Shown: positions 9,290 to 20,200 of the stretch, in pieces | How positions within the stretch are numbered: position 1 is the stretch's first letter | Layout of the letters: each line of letters opens with the position of its first letter | Assembly: GCA_964627035.1 (NCBI GenBank) | Contig: CAZVKN010000001.1 | Location: 124,001 to 188,000, forward strand | Origin: CAZVKN01 sp964627035 | GTDB taxonomy: Bacteria; Electryoneota; AABM5-125-24; Hatepunaeales; Hatepunaeaceae | DNA: 64,000 nt | Reading direction: 5' to 3' | Program-made: the position numbers and the translations under genes | The notes under the pieces: generated by a model | Told to the model about the DNA's origin: nothing | What the model saw: only the letters and a program-made list of their open reading frames with translations | The model's database searches: none

Positions 9290-10405
9290 TCACACAAGAC
9301 TTAATCCCTGTTCCTTTAACACCGATTCCAGCTCATAAAAGAATTTTTCATTTTCATGAGGTAATCCGATTGAAACACGAACATGATATGGCAGGTCATA
9401 GACATCTACAGGACGGATCACCACTCCCTTGTGAAGCATCAGGAGGAACAGCTCCCTGCCGGGTAGAGGAACATTTATCAGGATAAAGTTTGCTTCGGAC
9501 GGAACGTATTGCAGTCCAAGCCTGTAACATTCACGGTAAAACAGTTCTTTCCCATCGGCATTCATCCTGACAGATTTCTCCAAAAAACCGTTGTCATCCA
9601 GTGCTCCCATTGCTGCATCCATCGCGAGTGAGTTCACGTTGAATGCTTCACGAACTGCATTCATTGAATGCGCAATCTCAGGTGTAGTAAGGGCATACCC
9701 GATCCTGATGCCGGCGAGTCCGTAAGACTTAGAGAATGTTCGTAGAACGATAATATTTCTCCCTTCATTGACAAACGCTAATGAATCGGGATAAAGCTCT
9801 TCATTTCGATAGTCATAATACGCCTCGTCAAAGATTACGATAACATCAGAAGGAATACGATCCATCAACCAGTTTACCTGACTACGATCCATCAACGTCC
9901 CGGTCGGATTGTTTGGATTGGCAATAAAGATCAGCTTGGTCTTATCTGTAATTTGATCTATCAAAGCTTCAGCATCCTGCTGCAGGTCAGGCATCTCCGC
10001 CCATTTGACGGTTCCGTCCATGATCTGAACTGCAATGCGGTACTTGAAGAACGCCTGCCTTCCGATCACAACTTCGTCTCCCCTGTCAACAAATGCCTCC
10101 GTTATGAGTTCGACAATCTCTGCAGAGCCGTTACCCAAAACAATTTGATTGGCTGCAATACCAATGTGATCGCTGAGCTTCTGTTTCAAATAGTATCCAC
10201 CACCATCGGGATACAGATGCAGATCAGAGAGAGATTTTGTCAATGCTGCAATCGCCTTCGGAGACGGTCCCCGCGGATTTTCATTTGATGCGAGTTTAAT
10301 TACATCTTTGAGGTTATATTCCCTTTCAACCTCAGATATAGGCTTTCCCGGTTCATAAGGTATTATGTTTTTTATATTAGGACGTGATAATATGGAAGGC
10401 TTCAT
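9290..10405 (-). CDS. hisC: Histidinol-phosphate aminotransferase
   Basis: 371-aa PLP enzyme (fold type I, HisC branch) transaminating imidazole-acetol phosphate with glutamate in histidine synthesis; it may also act on aromatic keto acids. It shows LASNENPRGPSP near residue 38, NPNNPTGT at 163-170, FDEAYYDY, and the Schiff-base lysine in RTFSKSYGLAG (Lys226). Length is normal. No other his gene lies nearby. It follows the unknown membrane-anchored gene by 17 bp, so the two are probably cotranscribed. Confidence 0.9.
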   Translation of the reverse strand: MKPSILSRPNIKNIIPYEPGKPISEVEREYNLKDVIKLASNENPRGPSPKAIAALTKSLSDLHLYPDGGGYYLKQKLSDHIGIAANQIVLGNGSAEIVELITEAFVDRGDEVVIGRQAFFKYRIAVQIMDGTVKWAEMPDLQQDAEALIDQITDKTKLIFIANPNNPTGTLMDRSQVNWLMDRIPSDVIVIFDEAYYDYRNEELYPDSLAFVNEGRNIIVLRTFSKSYGLAGIRIGYALTTPEIAHSMNAVREAFNVNSLAMDAAMGALDDNGFLEKSVRMNADGKELFYRECYRLGLQYVPSEANFILINVPLPGRELFLLMLHKGVVIRPVDVYDLPYHVRVSIGLPHENEKFFYELESVLKEQGLSLV

Positions 10406-10422
10406 TATTGTTTGTTCCTCTG

Positions 10423-11316
10423 CTATTCAAATTCCTTGACTGACCACCAATAAACCAATGCAATCAAGACCAACTCACAAAATATAATAACAAAACTGTA
10501 GTTTTTTTCTATGTTATCGTCTTTAAATTTGTGGATATTGCTAAAAATCTCCAGATCCCAGCCGAGTTGCAGGCATACTATCGGTTCAGGATAGTGATTC
10601 GATTCAGCATAGATCAGCTTTTCAGGTTCAAAGTCCTGACCTTGCTGAAAATATACCTCACCTTTCTCTGTCAGTATTCTGAAAGAAATGGTGGAGATCT
10701 CTGTTGAAGGGGTAATCCCCTGGTTCGCTTGAAACTGAACAAGAGGAAACCGAGCACGGTGAATCATATCGTGGAGAAAACGGGGCACATCCCGCTCGAG
10801 ATACTCATTTACAGAAAAGAACACTCCAGCCACCTGACGTGGTTTTGTGCTTTTGTAAGGCACTTTAATATACCCAAGCCAATATTTATCCTGATCACTC
10901 TCAAATGTTGTGATCTGAAGTAGCCCACTCGGGTTGTCTTCCCATGCGCCTGTTTCAGCACGAATAGCGGCTTCTTCAAGTGCCCAGGGTGAAACTGGAT
11001 GATCAATGTGAGTAGTGTTCATAATCAGATCCCTCACAAAGCTGACGGGCATGTAATTGTCACCTGCCCACTTTGTCATCAGATCAACTCTGATTTCATC
11101 AGTCTCAGGATTGTTCTCTAAAAAATGCAATAACTGTTCTAACGGGACAAAGTATGGATCTGTTACTGTTTGGTGAATCGCAGTGGCTATCGCCTTACCG
11201 AGAGCGGACGCTGACAAATCAGTCTTGACAGGCTCATTTTGATCTGATTCGGCGGTCAGTAGGTGAACTCCGAGAACAATTCCAATAATAATCACCAATG
11301 ATACAATTCTTCTAAT
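10423..11316 (-). CDS. Unknown envelope protein with N- and C-terminal membrane anchors
   Basis: About 297 aa, not recognised. One hydrophobic segment sits at the very N-terminus and one at the C-terminus (YSFVIIFCELVLIALVYWW), leaving a periplasmic domain of roughly 240 residues that resembles a sensor-like extracellular domain without a signalling partner. The first listed start codon (TTG, 11298) is 26 bases from the only good ribosome site, AAGGAG. An in-frame ATT at 11316 is eight bases from it and would give MRRIVSLVIII..., a normal positively charged anchor. I therefore set the start at the ATT, with low certainty. It lies between murA and hisC. Confidence 0.6.
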   Translation of the reverse strand: MRRIVSLVIIIGIVLGVHLLTAESDQNEPVKTDLSASALGKAIATAIHQTVTDPYFVPLEQLLHFLENNPETDEIRVDLMTKWAGDNYMPVSFVRDLIMNTTHIDHPVSPWALEEAAIRAETGAWEDNPSGLLQITTFESDQDKYWLGYIKVPYKSTKPRQVAGVFFSVNEYLERDVPRFLHDMIHRARFPLVQFQANQGITPSTEISTISFRILTEKGEVYFQQGQDFEPEKLIYAESNHYPEPIVCLQLGWDLEIFSNIHKFKDDNIEKNYSFVIIFCELVLIALVYWWSVKEFE

Positions 11317-11406
11317 TGTCCGGGCTCCTTAATTTATTGAATGCTCTCTACCACGATGTCGGGCTTTGGACAAGCCAAACTACAGAATATCGGCTGCGTT
11401 AAAATA

Positions 11407-12672
11407 CTATTCTCTGATCCTTCTGATGTTGGCGCCGAGTGCTGACAGCTTAGATTCTATACGTTCGTAACCGCGGTCAATGTGATAGACACGGAGAATA
11501 TCTGAATGTCCTCGCGCAGCCAAAGCAGCTAACACCACACCTGCAGAGGCTCTAATATCTGAACACATCACCGAAGCACCGATTAACTCTTTCACCCCTC
11601 TGACTGTCGCACTGTTGCCATCCTTGCGGATGTCTGCACCGAGACGAGCTAACTCAAGAATGTGTGTAAATCTTTCCGGGTAAATACTGTCAGTAATTAG
11701 AGAATTACCGTCTGCCAATGCCATAAGCGTTATCCAGATCGGCTGTAAATCAGTTGGAAAACCGGGATAAGCCGCAGTGGACACATCAACAGATTGTAAT
11801 CTGATGCCTTTTGCTTTGAGAGTTATCGTGTCATCATCAATTTTAAGATTGGTGCCTGTCTCCTTCAATTTATCAAGAACGATGGACATCTGATCGGGAC
11901 GACAGTTGCAGACAGTAACCTCACCACCGGTCACAGCGCCGGCAAACAGCAGGGTTGCCGCTTCAATCCTGTCCGGAATCACCTTCCATTCGACAGGATG
12001 TAATTCACCAACTCCGGTGATTTCCAAGTGCGCTGTACCGATGCCTTCAATCGAGGCGCCCATCTTGACCAACATCTCACACAGATCAACTATCTCCGGC
12101 TCGAACGAAGCGTTGTCAATCACGGTTTGACCATCAGCAAGAACCGCTGCCATTAGAAGATTTCCTGTTGAACCAACCGAGGATATGTCGAAGCTGATAT
12201 GGTTTCCACACATCTTACTGCCGGAAACATTACACCATACATAGCCACCGGAAATCGTAACATCACACCCCATTTTGGCGAATGCTTTCAGATGAAGATC
12301 AACCGGTCTTGGTCCTAAGGCACACCCTCCGGGAAGACTAACCTTTGCTTTTCCATATCGAGCGAGCAGAGGACCCATAACGTAAAATGAGGCGCGCATC
12401 TTGCGCACAAGGTCATACGGCGCTTCCCATCCTTTACACTCGGAGCTGTCTATACGAAGAATCCCGTCTGATAGCACAACATCAGCACCAAGGTATCTCA
12501 GCACCATTGCCATGGTTCGGATGTCCTGCAAATCGGGAACATTGTAAATTACAGTAGTGCCATCGGTCAACAAGGATGCAGCCATTAGCGGAAGTGCTGC
12601 GTTTTTTGAACCGGCACAGTTAATCGAGCCAACTAACGGTATTTGTCCTTCAACTTCAAATCTATCTATCAT
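11407..12672 (-). CDS. murA: UDP-N-acetylglucosamine 1-carboxyvinyltransferase
   Basis: First committed step of peptidoglycan synthesis: transfers enolpyruvyl from PEP to UDP-GlcNAc, in the cytoplasm. 421 aa, normal length. The GSKNAALP motif gives Lys23, and the mobile loop LPGGCALGPRPVDLHL has the catalytic Cys117, so the enzyme should be fosfomycin-sensitive in principle (Cys rather than Asp). It lies 25 bp downstream of recN in the same orientation. Confidence 0.95.
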   Translation of the reverse strand: MIDRFEVEGQIPLVGSINCAGSKNAALPLMAASLLTDGTTVIYNVPDLQDIRTMAMVLRYLGADVVLSDGILRIDSSECKGWEAPYDLVRKMRASFYVMGPLLARYGKAKVSLPGGCALGPRPVDLHLKAFAKMGCDVTISGGYVWCNVSGSKMCGNHISFDISSVGSTGNLLMAAVLADGQTVIDNASFEPEIVDLCEMLVKMGASIEGIGTAHLEITGVGELHPVEWKVIPDRIEAATLLFAGAVTGGEVTVCNCRPDQMSIVLDKLKETGTNLKIDDDTITLKAKGIRLQSVDVSTAAYPGFPTDLQPIWITLMALADGNSLITDSIYPERFTHILELARLGADIRKDGNSATVRGVKELIGASVMCSDIRASAGVVLAALAARGHSDILRVYHIDRGYERIESKLSALGANIRRIRE

Positions 12673-12697
12673 TTACTATAGTTGTAAAAATGTTTTT

Positions 12698-14350
12698 TTA
12701 ATTAAGCGAGAGCATATTTTGAGCCTGTCGAATCGCTGCTTCGGTGATTTTGCCACCTGACAGCAGTGAAGCGATCTCGTCCAATCGTTGATCTGGAGAG
12801 AGATTGGTAATCGCTGCTTCAGTCCCGTTTGAAACGAGTTTTTTCTCAACTTTAACATGATTGTCCGCCAAGCCAGCAATCTGAGGCAGATGAGTAATTG
12901 CCATTAGTTGGCTGTTTCGGGACAGCACTGTTAATTTCTTTCCAATCAACTCAGCAATTCTTCCCGAAACTCCTGTGTCAATTTCATCAAATACAATGAA
13001 AACATCCTCCCCAGAGGAGGGTAAAGCTTCTTTCAGGGCGAGCAGCAATCTGGAAAGTTCTCCACCGGATGCAACCTGATCTAACAGTTTAGGTTTTAGT
13101 CCGATATTGGCTGATAAATAGAAGTTAATATTGTCTATGCCGCTTGATTCTAATTTATATCTCTTATCAGTTTTGACATATAACCCGCGACTGTCTTCCA
13201 TCCTTTCAATCCGCACTTCAAACATCGCTCCCTTCATACCGAGTTGTGATAGAGAATTCTTAACTTTTGCTTCAAGCTTCAGAGCTAACTTCTGACGCAC
13301 TTCGCTTATCTTCTCAGCGAGACTGGACAGTTTATCAAGGAGTATTTCTTTTCTCTCATCCAACTCGCTCAAAACAGTGGCAGAATTGTCTCCTTCTGCT
13401 TTCTGTCTCAGAAGTTTAATCCGCTGTTCAATTACAGATTCTATGCTCCCCCCATATTTTTTAGCAAGACCGACAAGCCGCTGCTGTCGTTGCCGTAACG
13501 ACTCCAACCTGTTCTGGTCAAATTGCAAAACCCTACAACGTTGGGAAACTCTTAAACCAATCTCTTTTAATACCGCACGAGATGATTCAAAATCTTCAGA
13601 AAGCTCGGTTAGCTCCTTATCAATCTCAATCAGCTTTGACAAATGCGTGGATGCTTCAGAAAGCTGCCCATCCACCGAGTTTGTGCTGCCGATCAAAATA
13701 TTTTCAATCTGAAATCCGCTTTCTGTTAGTTCTTCAAAATGTTCCAATCTGTGGAGTTCGGATATTATTGACTTATCCTCACCTGCCTGCGGATCAACCT
13801 TCTCAATTTCATTAAGCTTAAAATCAATTATCTCCTGTCTCTGTAAGTATTCATCTCTGGAGTGTGCTACTCTTTTTATTTCTTTTTCCAACTGCAGATA
13901 CTTTCCGAAAAGACCTCTTAAACTATCTACTTCACATCTGAGTCCTGCGAACGTATCGAGTAACTGCAGATGATTTTCTGGATTCAGCAGATGGCTAAAT
14001 GCACGCTGGGAGGTAACATCAACCAGTGACTGTGCCATTGGGGTAAATTTTTTCAGTGTTGTCGGTAGGTTGTTAGTATAGGCTTTTGTCTTTCCATCAA
14101 TAGACAGCTCACGCTTCAACAGTATTGATTCATCATGATCGAATTCAAATTGTCCCTGCACAGTCGCAACTGATGCACCATCCCGTACGACACCGATGGA
14201 GCACTTTCCTCCAATCAAAAATGAGATAGCATTAACCAGCAGCGACTTACCGGAACCTGTCTCTCCGGTTATAGCCGTGAATCCGTTGTTAAGGTTTAGC
14301 TCGACATCTTTGAGGAGCGCAAAATCGTTGATGATCAGCTTCTTTAGCAT
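12698..14350 (-). CDS. recN: DNA repair protein RecN
   Basis: SMC-like ATPase acting in double-strand-break repair. 550 aa, usual size. The N-terminal Walker A is GETGSGKSLLV (29-39); a long coiled-coil middle follows at about 150-370. The C-terminal ABC signature is ASGGELSRLLLALK, then the Walker B FIVFDEIDTGVSG and D-loop. The start ATG follows the upstream propeller gene stop by 10 bp, so it is probably cotranscribed with it and murA. Confidence 0.95.
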   Translation of the reverse strand: MLKKLIINDFALLKDVELNLNNGFTAITGETGSGKSLLVNAISFLIGGKCSIGVVRDGASVATVQGQFEFDHDESILLKRELSIDGKTKAYTNNLPTTLKKFTPMAQSLVDVTSQRAFSHLLNPENHLQLLDTFAGLRCEVDSLRGLFGKYLQLEKEIKRVAHSRDEYLQRQEIIDFKLNEIEKVDPQAGEDKSIISELHRLEHFEELTESGFQIENILIGSTNSVDGQLSEASTHLSKLIEIDKELTELSEDFESSRAVLKEIGLRVSQRCRVLQFDQNRLESLRQRQQRLVGLAKKYGGSIESVIEQRIKLLRQKAEGDNSATVLSELDERKEILLDKLSSLAEKISEVRQKLALKLEAKVKNSLSQLGMKGAMFEVRIERMEDSRGLYVKTDKRYKLESSGIDNINFYLSANIGLKPKLLDQVASGGELSRLLLALKEALPSSGEDVFIVFDEIDTGVSGRIAELIGKKLTVLSRNSQLMAITHLPQIAGLADNHVKVEKKLVSNGTEAAITNLSPDQRLDEIASLLSGGKITEAAIRQAQNMLSLN

Positions 14351-14360
14351 ATGAATGAGG

Positions 14361-16628
14361 TCATTTCCAAATTACAGCAACCTTTCCTTGAGCGGCATCT
14401 CCATTGTCGTTGTATGCTAGAAGTAAATAAATACCGTCGGCTGTTTTTTGACCATTCTGATCCCTTCCATCCCACCCGAGTGCTGCCTGATTGTTACTAA
14501 GGCTTCTGACCAATCTTCCATCAGGAGTATAAATATTAACGGAACCTGAGCCAGCCAATGAACTGCCTGTAAAATACATTTTACCTTTATTCGGATTGAA
14601 TGGATTTGGTTCAATGGTCAGAGACGAAATCTGTTCACCATAATCCCGATAAGGTGTAAACAGAGCTGCTGTTCCTTCATCTGTAGCGATATAAGCCCAG
14701 CCACTGCCCGGATCTATCCCTATCTGTCTGACATTATCCGAAGGTAAATAGTCAGGATAGTTAGACGTTATAGTGCGGGAGATGGTGAACATGTCAACGT
14801 CCAGTACGATTACTCCGAAATTGGTTCCGAACCATCGGTTTCCTCTCGGATCAATTGTGATGTCATTTATCTCATCGCGCAGAGAATAGACACGGCTAAA
14901 GCTATATCCGGACAAATCAGATTGGTCAGCTTCAATGTAATATGCTCCATCAACACTGCCAGCCCAGATATATCCTGCAGGATCCCAAGCAAGACTGTTT
15001 ATCTGTCCAGAGTTAAGTCCGGGCAGCTTGAGCCAGCTTGTGTCGTCCGATGGGTCTCCGGGGGTTCCGTTTGGGTCTAAAACATAGACACCCTGAATAC
15101 TTTGAATTGATGTCGAGGTGGCATTTGAAGCTAACCAGATCCTCCCTCTTTGATCTATCGCAATTCGTTCAAAAAATGGGAAATTGTTGAACAGAGATCT
15201 ATGAAAATAGTACCATTCCTTGTCTTCAACGGGAGATTCAATATAGTCTCTTGGAATGCACACCAAAGTATTTCCATCATTTGCAGAGTGGTTTACAACC
15301 CATACATTGCCAAAGGGATCCGTTGCAACAGCTGGAGTAATTGTCCAGTTCGGAACATCCACACTATTTGCTAATCTGCTCCCTGTTTCAGCCGTGTGGT
15401 CGTAGAAAGTGATTGTGCTATCCGGGTTGAATCGCGCTATTCCACCTCCAAACGATCCTGCCCAGATTCCACCCTTGAAATCTATGGTTATGGATCGGAT
15501 TTGCCTTGAAAAGATTGATTGTGTGAACTCCGGTCTGGTCCATCGCTGCCATTCACTGCCGTTAAATCTGCTTATACCAAACTCACCCCCACTTCGTCCT
15601 CCACCGAAGATTAGGTCACCATTGTCGGCAAAATCAATCGCATTGATGGAGTTACTGTTTGGTCCGGAAGGTTGAAAGTTAACCCAACCACTGTCAGACA
15701 AAACGGAAATACCACTTTCAGATCTCCCATCATTCCTGATTCCTGCCCAGATTGCACCCGATGTATCGAGGGCAACACTACTCACTGATATTCGTGGGAC
15801 TACGCCCCAATCGCTTCCGTTCCACGTTGCAACTCCATTTCTGATCACCGCTCGAAGAGAATCGTTGCCAACACCCAGGCGTTGAACATCGGTTCTGGAA
15901 CTGAATTGTGTCCAGTCTGATCCGTCCCAAGCTGAGACTCCGCCGTTTGTTGATACCAGAATTTGGTTATCAAATTCAATGAGATCAATTATTACATCTC
16001 CGGATAGTCCTGAAAGCGAGTTGTAATTTTGCCAAATAAGGGGATCGGGGCTGGTCAGATCACCACAAGCAAGACCCAAATCAGTACCGACCCATAATTT
16101 ATTGTCTCTGATCAGAACTGAATTTGCAGTGGTCATTACAGGTAAGCTGCCAAGCTGATTGTAACCGGTCTTGACAACCCAGCGGTCAATATGATCCTCA
16201 TAGCTCAACAGTATGATCCCCCTATTGGTAGCTATATAGATCCCGTCGTCACCGATTACAATGTCATTGAGTGCAGATATGTCGGTTTCCTGAGAGAGCT
16301 GGGTGATAGTGTGAGTTATCCCCTGCTCATGTTTGAACCTTTGGATAACACGATTATCGAACAGTATCCATATACCGCCATCACTGTCCGAAGCCAATTG
16401 AGTGATGCCGACTCCCGCTAAACCGTCCAATAAAGAATATGAAGTGAACAATTTCCGTTCAACATCAAATCCTGTCAGTCCTCCGGATGTTGCCAGCCAC
16501 AGACAGTCGTCCAAAAACAGCAAGTCGCGGACATTTCGCTTATCGGTCAATATCCGCCACTCATCTGCAAAAGTTATCACGGGCATAGCAAGCCCTATGA
16601 AGATTACGATTAGAATTCGCCTGATCAT
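14361..16628 (-). CDS. Secreted two-component-regulator-type beta-propeller protein with T9SS sorting domain
   Basis: About 755 aa with signal peptide (MIRRILIVIFIGLAMPVITFA). The body is built of about a dozen 40-45-residue propeller blades with the 'G.IW.GT..G...' pattern (WLATSGGLTGFD, IYIATNRGIILL, LWVGTDLGLACG, RWFGTNFGVIVL), like the periplasmic sensor half of hybrid two-component systems. Here there is no kinase part. The C-terminus is the sorting domain (IEPNPFNPN ... GKVAVIWK). I moved the start from GTG 16646 to ATG 16628, because GGAG lies nine bases upstream and the signal peptide then begins correctly. Probably exported and cell-surface attached or released. Confidence 0.85.
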   Translation of the reverse strand: MIRRILIVIFIGLAMPVITFADEWRILTDKRNVRDLLFLDDCLWLATSGGLTGFDVERKLFTSYSLLDGLAGVGITQLASDSDGGIWILFDNRVIQRFKHEQGITHTITQLSQETDISALNDIVIGDDGIYIATNRGIILLSYEDHIDRWVVKTGYNQLGSLPVMTTANSVLIRDNKLWVGTDLGLACGDLTSPDPLIWQNYNSLSGLSGDVIIDLIEFDNQILVSTNGGVSAWDGSDWTQFSSRTDVQRLGVGNDSLRAVIRNGVATWNGSDWGVVPRISVSSVALDTSGAIWAGIRNDGRSESGISVLSDSGWVNFQPSGPNSNSINAIDFADNGDLIFGGGRSGGEFGISRFNGSEWQRWTRPEFTQSIFSRQIRSITIDFKGGIWAGSFGGGIARFNPDSTITFYDHTAETGSRLANSVDVPNWTITPAVATDPFGNVWVVNHSANDGNTLVCIPRDYIESPVEDKEWYYFHRSLFNNFPFFERIAIDQRGRIWLASNATSTSIQSIQGVYVLDPNGTPGDPSDDTSWLKLPGLNSGQINSLAWDPAGYIWAGSVDGAYYIEADQSDLSGYSFSRVYSLRDEINDITIDPRGNRWFGTNFGVIVLDVDMFTISRTITSNYPDYLPSDNVRQIGIDPGSGWAYIATDEGTAALFTPYRDYGEQISSLTIEPNPFNPNKGKMYFTGSSLAGSGSVNIYTPDGRLVRSLSNNQAALGWDGRDQNGQKTADGIYLLLAYNDNGDAAQGKVAVIWK

Positions 16629-16754
16629 TGTTTTGCACTCCGGCACTATTTGGGAAATAGCACCTAAAATTGAATTGAATAACTAAACTTGTGAATCAAT
16701 CACAATATCCTGCCGTCAAATTTGCCCTTTAACAGGATAAAATCAGCGCCTATT

Positions 16755-17228
16755 TTATAGTCGCCTCCACAAGTTTACCAATTCAATTGCGGCGAGGGTG
16801 GCATCCCAGCCTTTATTACCGGATTTAGTACCGGCGCGCTCGATTGCCTGATCTATTGTGTCTGTTGTCAGCACTCCAAAAGTCACCGGAATCTTGCTCT
16901 GCAGACTTACCTGCGCAACACCCTTGGCTACTTCCGAAGCAACATAATCAAAGTGAGGTGTCGCCCCGCGAATCACTGCGCCCAGCGTGACCACCGCATC
17001 AAATTTACCGCTGGTCGCTACCTTGCCGGTGGTTGCAGGGATGTCGAAAGCACCGGGTACTTTGAACACAGAATAGTTGATCTCGTTTTCACTGTGTCTT
17101 TTCAGACAATCAATAGCACCTTCAAGCAATCGTTGACTGATGAAATCATTAAACCGACCGACAATGAAAGCGAAACGGATGCCGTCTGCTGTGAGATGAC
17201 CTTCGATTATGTTCTCTGCTTTACTCAA
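16755..17228 (-). CDS. ribH: 6,7-dimethyl-8-ribityllumazine synthase
   Basis: Penultimate step of riboflavin synthesis: condenses the ribitylamino-uracil with dihydroxybutanone phosphate, forming a cage-like oligomer in the cytoplasm. 157 aa, normal. It shows RFNDFIS, VPGAFDIP, LGAVIRGATPHFDYV with the catalytic-region His, and FGVLTTDTIDQAIERAG with GNKGWDAT. The start is TTG after GAGAGTGG. No other rib gene or FMN riboswitch is visible around it. Confidence 0.95.
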   Translation of the reverse strand: MSKAENIIEGHLTADGIRFAFIVGRFNDFISQRLLEGAIDCLKRHSENEINYSVFKVPGAFDIPATTGKVATSGKFDAVVTLGAVIRGATPHFDYVASEVAKGVAQVSLQSKIPVTFGVLTTDTIDQAIERAGTKSGNKGWDATLAAIELVNLWRRL

Positions 17229-17262
17229 TATCCACTCTCGTTATTTAAGGGATTTACTATCA

Positions 17263-20200
17263 TTATTTGATCAACGCAATTTTGTTGGTTTCAACACGAC
17301 CTTTCGATTCCAATCTTAACAGATAGAGTCCTGATGGCAATGCTGATGCATCCCATAAAACATCATATTGACCAACTTTTGCCTGCTTTTCAAACAAGCC
17401 TAAGACCAATCTGCCTGAAATGTCAAATGCTTTCAATGTAGTGCTACCACTCACGTCAACACCAAACCGGACATTTGTCAAACCGTTAAACGGACTCGGA
17501 TAGATCGAGCTGATACCGAACTCTACCGGAATTCCGCTCGATTCCTCTCTCGAACTGAGCGGGATGTAATGCAGTTTGAACCTGTCAGCACTAAGAACCA
17601 CATCCGGATCCGAATTAGCAACCACGAACCAGAGCACAGTATCTGCATCGGATATTACTCTTTCAAGTTCAACAACGTCAACCTCAATTGACGTAGAATC
17701 ACTCCGACCGATAATCAATGAGTCACCGCCCGACTGCGCCCAGATGTCATAACTGACATGATCGCCCCAATTCGGATCAACCGACTCCTCCCACTCAAAC
17801 AAGATGCGTTCGTGGATGTTGACGTTGACGGTATCACCATCAGCAGGCGATGTTAGTGTAAACGGTGAAGGCGGCAATCCTCCGATAACATCGAGTGACA
17901 CATGAAGCGTATCGGCGCCCGGCAGTGCGTTGTGCCGGAACACGAGCTCACCGAGGAACGGAACACGTGGCAGACCGTATGAGTTTAACCGCAACACCAA
18001 ATCCTGGCTTTCTTCAGTCTCCAAACGTCCGCTCGAAATGGAAATCGTATCCTCTTCAGAAGCATACACGTTAAACCATTCCCGTCTTGCATCAATCTGC
18101 CAGATGTCAATGCGATCACTTGGGTCGCTGCTGTTCGCAATGGAAACAAGTACCCAACTGTAAACATCGTATTGATTGGTAATAAAAGCACCTTCCGGTT
18201 TGTCGCCAGCCACATGACCTAATTCTGCGACAAACATTGTATCACCGGTTGCCGGATTGATCTTGTGAACAATTGTTCGATCAGGTGTGTCCGCTACATG
18301 CACGTTATGCTGGACGTAAAGAGGATAATCATCCGGATCATCCGGATAGTATGCAAGACCATATATGGTAAAACCGTATCTGTTCAGTCTTGCGACCTCT
18401 CTTCCGTCACGCGTGTAACCCGCAATGTGTCGGGAGGTTTTTGCGCTTATCCACAACAGTTGAAGCTCTGAATCCCATGCTATCGCTTGATTTGGGTTAA
18501 ACGGTCCTTCAAATGTTTCTCGCACCTCGCCTTCAGGTGTGAAACCGTAGATTGTCCTGTCTTCACCCCCCCATAACAGTCCTCCGTCCCAGGCAAGATC
18601 GCCCATTCCATACCGCGAATTTTCACTGAACTGACGGAATTGAGAGATTAGATTACCTTCACGATTCAAAACATAGATAGTGTTATCATCTCGAGCACCT
18701 GAGTTCCCACCGGAACAATAAAAACGGTCATTAGCCCAGATGACACCTTTAATTCGAGGGTCATCTGTTGTTTCGCCAACGGGGAATGACTGACGATGCT
18801 CCCAAGCTTCAGCATCTGCATTGCCGGGGAGACGCTTACGGAATGACCAGTCGAGAGGACCGTTACCGTCATTGGTGAATCTGAACGGGATCACGGTATC
18901 AAAATCCGGCTCGAGCATTGCATCCATCTGTATTGCCGATGATCTGAATTCGGGATGCAGCAGATTAAAATTGATTTCCACACTGTCATCTTCCACCAGA
19001 AATGTGTCCACATAAGTGGAATCATTGTAACCGAATTTTCTTGCGGTGATATTGAATGGGAGTTCAGCCAGTCCGTTTCCCATTCTGTAATAGCCCTCTT
19101 CATCACTGTTTGCTGCGACACCGTGCTCAGTGGTAATGCTTGCATTTGGTACAGGTTCTCCGGTGGCGGCATCGGTCACGACTCCATAGATGACACCTGA
19201 CCTGTACTTTGGAGAAGTTGCAAACAGGAGTGCTCTCTCATCAGCAAGCTCCGCCGCCTGCACCGGATACTCATTATTGTAGGTGTAATTTATTCCGGTG
19301 GTTCCATCCGGGCTTGAGATACCGACCGAAGCGTAAGGATTGTCATTAGTCCATGCTTGATCCGTACCGCCTACATTGCTGATGTTATCAACTGATCTAT
19401 ACTGGATGACAACATTCTGATCTCCGGTCTCGGTGCCCCAATGATCGTGATCCAGTATTATCACCTGAAAAGTAAGATCGCTATTTCCACCGGTTTTGTG
19501 ACGGAGTTCGTACCATTCAACTATAAATCTGTTTTCATCTTCATCGTAATAGTAATAGACCTGAGAATCATCTCGGAACGCAAGCTTATCCCATAGTGGC
19601 GCAATCATTCCAAGTCCGCCGCCCATTGCTCTGTCCATGGGCCAATTCTGATAATTTGTGACCCTGCCCTGATCTCCCATTGCAATAAATCCGTTGGTAC
19701 AAATTGTGATCCTGTCGAACAGCTCTCCATAGAACTGAGTTTCAAATCCTAAAAGTACAACTGTTGATTCTCCGGCATTGCTGTTGTGATCGGGTCTCCC
19801 GTCAAACTCGCAGGAAACTCCGTTAAAGTCTCTCTCGCGCTCGTTGCGGCTAATCTCAATCCATTCATAGTCAGGTGCAATATCCCACGCATCATCGGTA
19901 TCGTCAAAACAGATATAGCCATATTTATCCGGACCCAGAGGCACATTTTCACGCGGTTCGTCAACTTGCAGTTGGAAATAGGCACTGTCAACGAAGTCAT
20001 TGTCTGAACGAAGAATCATTAACATATCAACAATCGTTCCGGGAATTGCAATGGTGTTGCCTGTAACAATAAAGGGATCTCCCTGGATATCCTCTTCTTC
20101 ACCAATGGCGATTTCAGGATACTCCGCAAAGGAATTGGTAACTGAAACACCCAAATCCAACGGTCTGATCTCTGCGGTTACCGGTGGTGCTGTGATGGAC

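Noticed and set aside
17172..17262. FMN riboswitch before ribH
   Set aside because: The gap to the upstream gene is about 35 bases, too short, and no RFN-like sequence is seen.
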